Shown one piece after another: positions 57,547 to 64,000 of a DNA stretch of 64,000 bases. Source of the DNA: Ceratopteris richardii. Its lineage: Eukaryota > Streptophyta > Polypodiopsida > Polypodiales > Pteridaceae. The notes beneath the pieces were generated by a model. The model had not been told where the DNA came from. It made no database searches and worked only from the letters and a program-made list of their open reading frames with translations. Each line of letters begins with the position of its first letter. Position 1 is the first letter of the stretch. The translations under genes and the position numbers were made by a program. The stretch is from assembly GCA_020310875.1 (NCBI GenBank), contig CM035422.1, positions 49,943,607-50,007,606 of the forward strand, read 5' to 3'.

Positions 57547-60367
57547 TGTCGCGGGGTTTAAAGAAAGGAAGGAGCTACAATAGAGTTTATTAGCATTCAT
57601 TTGATCAAGCTCACATGATGAGTATCCAACTGTCAAGTTCCTAATGTGATACTACTCTCGAGGTGCAAAAGTTTTACTGTTCAAATGATGTAACTCTGAG
57701 TTCTTAATTTAGCCTCTATTTGCGATTATTGTTAGAAGGAAGACAAGAACGTAAACCTATTCACTTCAATGGGTAGTACAAACAGGTAGTGGGATTCATG
57801 AATGATTTCAAGTGACACGTTCCTTGTTTGTGCTTTAACCATGTTTAAAATTTCACGAGCTCGGGTTCTCAAATGTGGACGCAGATTCTAAAATACGTGC
57901 ATCAGAGCTTATGGCTCATATATACAAGGCCGCATGCATAAGTACATATACACAGAGTGTTTGCGGATATACAGATATCCATGTCTTCTATTGCACAGCC
58001 AAAGTTTCTATCTCGCTAACTACACGTTTTCATGTATATGATATACTTATAAACATATTCAGGCTCCATGATCATCTCTACCCATACAATTTTGTGCATA
58101 CATCAAGCTGCATCTATGTACGTCTGCAGCAACATATCATGTGTCAAAACAGAGAGGACATGATAAATAAATGTATCCAATATATTGAGGCATTCATGCA
58201 TACATATTTTCAGCTTTTCATCCATTAGCGCACACATTCAAATGCAAATGTACACATGATGACTATTCCTAAAGCTTACGAATATGCGTGTATACACACA
58301 GAGAAGAGCTCATATATTCACAAGAAAGTTTAATTGAATACAAAAGGTTGAGCTAATATATGCACGCCTTTACGTCCATCACAGCTTTAGGAACATTGAC
58401 TAGGCCATCCATATCGACCAGGCCCGCTTTACTTTTGCTGCATGTGATGATGGTAAGAATCATAGACTGAGAAACAAAAGCTGAACATATTAGGATATCT
58501 AAAAACTGTGTCATGAGCAAGCTTGACAGTGGACTATCTGCTGTCCAGACGTAATTAGAATTCTGTAAGTTATACCATGGCAAAAGCCAGGTCTGAATCA
58601 GCTGCACGGGACAACAGAATCAATTGATTCTGCAGCAATAAACCTCTTTCTGATGATAAATCAGAGAGTAGCAAGATTTTATCAAAGCCTAAGCGAGTCC
58701 TGTCATTTTGAGACATGCTGCATTTATGAAGACGAATCCCCTGGGTCAGCATATCAGGTTCCCTCTACAAGATACCTTCATAGCCCGTGCAGGGTGAAAA
58801 CAAAAATCCTTTGAGAATCTAACTTTTTAGAGATTCAGAATCGATATCGCAAGTATGCAGTGTGCCAGAAAATCTGCTACGTATAATTCATAAATCTGTG
58901 GGTGAAATACTAAAAACGCATACAAAATTCAATGCATCGAACAATATGACCAGATGCTTTTCTCTCAGATTGTACTAGATTATGCCAAGTCTTTGCAAAC
59001 CTTCATAATGTAACTGTATGAAGTACCTTATGTATTATAATAAAGCACAACATGATGGTAAAGTACATCGATACTGGAACCAAAGACACATATGGTTAAA
59101 TCCGAGAGCCAATACTAGGGTGCACCTTTACGTAGAACCACTAAGCTAGTCTTAAATTTGGGCGATACGTTTTTGAGAATAAACAGCTGCTTCATCAAAA
59201 CCAAGTAATGCATGAAGCATATACATACGAAGAGATGCTGGTCCGCTGGCCTTCTCATAACCGATTTCACCAGTTGCTGTTATACGCTGAGACTGCTACA
59301 ATGCAATGAGTCCTCTATGTTGGTTCCATGCCTGCAAACGTCGCCTCCTTGCCTGTGGCTACTCGCAAAATCCTCTGCTTCAATAGCTATCACTTTCTCC
59401 TAGAAAACCTGCTTTGATCATGAAGAGCTCCATGCATGCAGCAGATCGCCGACCCCCCCCCCCCCCGACTCATGTCGTCCTCTCTCTCAAATTGAAATCC
59501 AGCGTTATGATTGATTGACAGTCGCGATCGTCACAATTTGACAGCTCTCTTTGTTGATGAAACATTCAGCGCTGCGCTTTCCACCTTTCCAGCATTTTCT
59601 GCCGCCTGCACTCTTTTGTGGTACCTGTTGAACATTGATTCTTGACCCCTTGGAGTTGATGTGTTCCGAGATATTGACCGTGCAGATGAGGGTGATTCCT
59701 ATCAGAACCACGGGCAACACATCACGATCGTGGCCCAGTACACCTGCCTAGAGCTCGCCATATGTAGAGATTGGACGAAAATCGGTATTCGATATTCAGA
59801 ACATTGTTGTGAGATTGCCTCCCCAGTTTGTCCCGACGGTTGCCGATATCTCCCAGAGTTCTCCCTGCGATCGTACCCATCATTCCATTTTCGCCACCTG
59901 TACTTCATTCCAAAAGCAAACAATACATACTAAACTCACAGGTAGGTGCTTACACATGGTCATGTGCATACATCCACTCATATATGCACACACATTCATA
60001 CAAATACACACAAAACACACATATAAGACCATGGTCGCACATGAACATATAAAACCATATTCAACATGGTGCTCTCTATTCGCACTCGTTTTCAATTCAT
60101 CACACATTTTCATAATATGAATGAGTCTCGATACACACATTCACATGGTGTGTGCGCATGTAATCACACTATATGCAGATATACATGATACATAAATATC
60201 AATAGATTGTGATGTCCGTCCATAAATTAAACTTAACTTTATCTTCACAATAATACTCATTTGATTTCCGAGCATGGACTTTGAATCTCCACCACTGATT
60301 TGGAATCATTATATTGATTCGAAATTTCATAATGGTTCATAAGCTCGGATGCCGATTCTCGACCACA
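57547..60367 (-). repeat. 5' LTR of element G
   Basis: This 2821-bp copy of 50777-53601 has about 19 substitutions by eye and a 14-C run at 59453-59466. It ends (plus strand) CGACCACA, followed by the ACGG duplication. Confidence 0.92.
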
Positions 60368-60371
60368 ACGG

Positions 60372-62147
60372 TCTCACATAAGGCTGGGTGGTTCTGGTTT
60401 GCCTATTGTAAGGGCAGTTCTCGGTGCTATGGTTTGTATATCTCTGCTCTATACTGCAATATTGCAGAGGTTCGGGGACAGAGGGTCTAGGATGAGCATA
60501 GGCAGGTGGTGAGACTACTCCCTTGGTACACAAATGAGAAGGATGATCTCCTCTGCACTGCATACATCTTCTAAGCATAGGCAGTCTCATAGGATTAGTG
60601 GGATAATTCCTCTGTCCTTGAACGTTCAGTTTTTTTGCTACTAAATCTGCTATTTCTTCCACATTGTTTTTAGCATTTGACGTGCTACTGGCTGACTCTT
60701 CGCTTTTCAAACTACCTGGAGGTATTTTCAAGTCTTCAGCAAGATTATCCTCTAGGTCTATAGATTCCTTCATACACTCTTGCAAGGTTTGAACTCTCTT
60801 TACGTACACTAATGACCTCAAGGTTCCGTTCAATAATCCTTCCAAAAACAATGACACCATTTTGTTCTGTGTCGGTCTCTCTTCTACTGGGCATCTATCC
60901 ACATATTGCTTGAATCTCCTTGCAGCCAATCTCACTGACTCGGTAGGGACTTGTTTGAAGCTGTGGATTAATGACGAAGAATTGTTTTTAATTCCTGATT
61001 TGGTAAATTCTTCAATCATTTCTTGATATACCTGCTCCATGTTCTGAAAAGTATTCGGGTCCAATGGCTGAAACCAAGCCAAAGCTGTGTCTGACAAGGT
61101 AAGGCCAAAAGACACAAATTGAATCAGAAAGTCATCTACCTGCTCGGCTCTAACTACTTGTTTAAATTCTGCTATGTGGTTGTAAGGTTCACTAGAGCCA
61201 TCATAGTGATTTCTCATGCACTTGGCAACTTGGATCGGCCTTAGTCTCCTTCCTGCTTCAGGTTGTCTAGGCATTACAGGGTAAATGGGTCTTCCTATTG
61301 GTATACCTGGTCCTCTTACTACCTATGGTCTGACTGGAGCATGAGCTCCATGTCTTGGGTCAATAGCTGGTTGAGGCTGGTAGTTAGGATTAATTGCAGG
61401 CATTGCAAATTGCACATGTGGTCTGACTGGAGCATGAGTTTGTTGTGTTTGTTGTGTTTGTCCCGACTGTTGATATGAATCGTTCTGGGATGTTCCAAGT
61501 GGATTCCGTGAAGTGGTGGCTTGGTCCCTAGGGGGGAACACTGGGATATTCTGATATTTCAACTCAGCTCTCTCTAATTCTGTTAATGGCCAATATTTTC
61601 TCTGATTTTTATCCAAATATGTGATGATGGAGGGGAACTCGGGATCCTGTAACTCATAGATGGTAACTGGATTAGGAGCGGCTTCCCAGATAGAGGAATG
61701 GGCTCTAAGTAGATGCTCCATTCCATTGATCAAATACACATCTATTAGAGTGTCATCCTGGGGAATCAGGTCTCCTCTCCAAATTTTTGTAATCGTAGAT
61801 CTCCCTCTAGGAGTAGTTACTTGTTCTTCGTTTCCACCGCCATTTAAGCTTGAAGCATTATTTTCTTCACCATGCTCGTTAATGTTTTCCGGGTGTTCTG
61901 TGACCACGTATTGAATATCTTGTTTGTCCATGTATAGTCCTCCTACGTACTTGACTGCTGGTCTAGGCACTATGTATGCTTCTGATGCTTTCTGTAACCT
62001 GGCCACGGATCTGTTTAAGCCATCCAAATAGATAGGGATCTCGTTGTGGTTGGTGTTCACATACTCCAAGGAGGTTCTGTATTCCCCCTCAATGATTGAC
62101 ATCATGCCAATCATGGGTACAGTGTTTTGCATATCCTCTGAAGCCAT
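60372..62147 (-). pseudogene. gag N-terminal part, element D (split by element G)
   Basis: ATG 62147 (MASEDMQN) starts a frame with one TAG at 61320, which then continues to the G insertion. The N-terminal domain is homologous to gag of A and C (SLEYVNTNHNEIPIYLDGLNRS, TPRGRS). A Pro/Gln linker precedes the Ty3/gypsy capsid (about 61230-60720; AEFKQVVRAEQVDDF, LAWFQPLDPNTF, ARRFKQYVDRCP). One short knuckle (CMQCRGDHPSHLC) and the degenerate CSIEQRYTNHSTENC follow. The rest of gag lies at 49460-50772. Confidence 0.88.
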
Positions 62148-63770
62148 GGGAATTTCTCCTTCTGACTCACTGGAGGTTTCAGAGTAATGTGAACGACTAC
62201 TTGGCTCGGCTACACTCCCTACGGAAGAAATTACACTTCTTCAGCTTCCTAGGGTTCTTCCGGATCTTAGGTTCATCCACTTAAGAGCTCTGATTAGACT
62301 TTAATACCCTTTGGTCTTAAGCACTCTTCACAATAGGTCAAAAATGTCTAGAAGACTTGGGTTGAAAAGAAATGAGTAACAAAGAATTTTGCCAGAACAC
62401 GATACTTGTCTCCCAAACTCACGATACACGATCTCCAGAATAGACGATACCTGATGTATGTTCAGACGATACACGATCTCAGACAAGTATCGCGATATCG
62501 GCTAGACGAGACCGATACTTGACAAATATCGCGACACCTACGAAACGATACCGATCGCTCAATGAAACGATACCGATACCTGAAGATAAACGATACGCGA
62601 TATTTGGTCTCAGGCGATACACGATACTCAAAGGGAAACGATACTTGGACTAGACGATACTCGATATGTGGGAAGTATCGCGATCTTTGCTCTAGACGAT
62701 CTCTGGGCCAAACGATACTTGGCTGAAAACGATCGACGATACTTGGAATCCCACGATACACGATCTCTAAATCTGAGACGATCGATGATACACGATATCT
62801 GGCAAATATCGCGATCTCTGAAGATCAGACGATACACGATATTTGAACCAAACGATACTTGGCTGGAAACGATCGCTGGTAAAACGATACACGATACTTG
62901 TCAGGTATCGCGATCTTTGACCAAACGATACTTCTCAAGTATCGCGATCGGCACGAAACGATACTCAATCCACGATACACGATCAACGATCGCTGGGAAA
63001 ATGATCTCTGACCAAATATCGCGATCGGTATGAAACGATACATGATCAATGGGAAATATCGCGATACTCAACCACAGGAGCAAAACGATACTTGATAAGT
63101 ATCGCGATACTCGACCGCGGGAGTAAAACCATACTTGACCCTTAGCCAAATTTTAGCAAGTGTTTTTGAAGTTTGTTTTTACCCCCTTGATCACCTAGCT
63201 CTTCTCTCTTATCCTCCCTCACTGTATCAATCAAAATACAATTTTTTGCCCCCTGAAAGCTCTAACGATACTTAGCGCAGATCGTTTTGCACAGATGGTG
63301 AATTTTTTGAATGATTAAAAGGATCTAGCACTGGGGGGACTCACCTCTGAAGCTCAGACACACTCTTCTAGCACCTTTCCTAGCTCAATGGCACTCTACA
63401 AGCTCTGCCACGATATTCAGCTGCTCACGATACTCGACGCTCGTTCTCACGATACTTGTTCAAACCAGTGATTTTTCAAATGACTTTTTTTTGGCTTTTA
63501 TACTTGGAGTTTTCTAGCCTACAAAAAGGAAACTTTTCTGAACAAAACTAAAATCTACTCTAATGACTTGGTCCATTCTCTACTCACTCCTACTCTACTC
63601 CTTCTACTCACTTCCCTATACTATCAACTCACTACACACACTCCAAGAATGAGAAGTAGCAAGTGCGGCTGAAAATGACTTACCAAAGAAGAGAAGATTT
63701 CCGCTCCTCCACTTACTTCAATGCAAAAAGCTACTTACCATCACACGAATGCCTCGGTTTGATTCGTCAC
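62148..63770 (-). other. 5' leader of element D with palindrome array
   Basis: This 1.6-kb leader has no gene. From about 62400 to 63130 it is packed with CGATAC / GTATCG inverted pairs and ATATCGCGAT / GTATCGCGAT units, with nine exact TCGCGA by my count, irregularly spaced. ORFs across it are repeat artefacts. 63130-63770 is T-rich and shows nothing further. Position and palindrome core match the arrays in A and C, though the surrounding unit differs. Confidence 0.85.
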
Positions 63771-63788
63771 TCCCCGGCAACGGCGCCA
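63771..63788 (-). other. Primer-binding site, tRNA-Asp (element D)
   Basis: The minus strand reads TGGCGCCGTTGCCGGGGA, a perfect complement of the plant tRNA-Asp 3' end, 7 nt from the LTR end at 63796. Confidence 0.92.
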
Positions 63789-63795
63789 AAAAGTG

Positions 63796-64000
63796 TGTTG
63801 ACCTAAGTATCAACTTAGGGACTTGCGGAGAAAGAGACTATACCTCAATCCCCTCACAAGTGCATATAGTGGGGATACACGCTTTTAATTATCAATCCAA
63901 AGAGTATACAAACCTAGCCGAGTGTATGAAGACATGCAATCATGTAATGATCAATGCAAATGAGCTACTCAAAGAATGTAAATGAGACAAAGACTTATCC
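63796..64000 (-). repeat. 5' LTR of element D, partial
   Basis: 205 bp are identical, as far as I can see, to 37719-37923. The rest is beyond the window, so total LTR length and divergence cannot be measured. Confidence 0.9.

Larger units (their letters stand above)
50777..60367 (-). mobile_element. Element G: young non-autonomous LTR retrotransposon carrying only a gag-like ORF
   Basis: The element is 9.59 kb with LTRs of 2825 and 2821 bp, TG...CA ends, a 4-bp target duplication, a tRNA-Trp-type PBS and a clear polypurine tract. The only long ORF in the 3.9-kb interior is an 825-residue gag-like protein. No protease, RT or integrase motif is present. It must therefore use proteins of another element. 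By eye the LTRs differ at about 19 sites plus a C-tract length change. It is inserted in gag of element D. Confidence 0.92.
37719..64000 (-). mobile_element. Element D: giant Ty3/gypsy LTR retrotransposon, minus strand, right end beyond window
   Basis: The left LTR begins TGTTGACCTAAG at 37719, and the same sequence begins the right LTR at 63796, next to a perfect tRNA-Asp PBS on the minus strand. Reading right to left: LTR, PBS, palindrome-rich leader, gag (split by element G), protease, RT, RNase H, double HHCC, integrase, second protease-like domain, W-x-P-K ORF, ORF3, polypurine tract, LTR. Without G it would be about 18 kb if the LTR is 1.83 kb. Defects are single stops at 61320 and 49460, a frameshift near 46716, a stop in the W-x-P-K ORF, and the G insertion. 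Confidence 0.9.

Noticed and set aside
63771-63788. tRNA gene suggested by the tRNA-Asp 3' end sequence
   Set aside because: Only the 18 nt complementary to the tRNA end are present, next to an LTR. There is no cloverleaf, so it is a primer-binding site.

Overview
This is a block of plant nuclear repeat DNA made almost entirely of nested LTR retrotransposons. I see no convincing host gene, rRNA gene, tRNA gene or CRISPR array. The primer-binding sites match plant tRNA-Asp and tRNA-Trp 3' ends. The coding remains are Ty3/gypsy-type (mostly) and Ty1/copia-type (one fragment). Many-layered, slowly decaying nests with long LTRs suggest a large-genome seed plant, perhaps a gymnosperm, but the window alone does not prove that.

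Layout. (1) 1-22882: element B, an old plus-strand gypsy element whose 5' end lies before the window. Element A (290-12485, 5-bp target duplication GGCAA, 633-bp LTRs) sits inside its 5' LTR, and a 2.8-kb solo-LTR-like insert (19207-22020) sits inside its 3' LTR. (2) 22883-26970: debris, namely a pre-RT fragment of an A-like element, a minus-strand copia fragment, and an A-like leader plus gag fragment. (3) 26970-36698: element C, a close relative of A with a truncated 5' LTR and an almost full gag-pol. It is cut in the integrase C-terminus by LTR-E (36699-37297), which is joined to a pre-RT fragment (to 37718). (4) 37719-64000 and beyond: element D, a giant minus-strand element of a second family related to A and C. 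Its gag is split by element G (50777-60367), a young non-autonomous element with 2.82-kb LTRs and only a gag-like ORF.

A, C and D together show an unusual shared plan. In order it runs: PBS for tRNA-Asp; a leader filled with TCGCGA-centred palindromes; gag with short zinc knuckles; a first aspartic protease; RT; RNase H; two tandem HHCC zinc modules; a DDE integrase; a second aspartic-protease-like domain after the integrase; a small basic ORF with repeated W-x-P-K motifs; and a 1200-1440-codon coiled-coil ORF (ORF3) ending at or just inside the 3' LTR. A has lost gag C-terminus to RT, C has lost everything after the integrase, and D keeps all modules but with a few stops, one frameshift and the G insertion. 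The double protease, double HHCC and the two post-integrase ORFs, seen independently in two families, are the main discovery candidates.

The intact long reading frames are ORF3 of D (39482-43081) and the gag-like ORF of G (54971-57448). Everything else coding is broken. By eye, the LTR pairs differ by about 2% (A) and about 0.7% (G), while those of B differ far more. The order of arrival is therefore B before A, and D before G.
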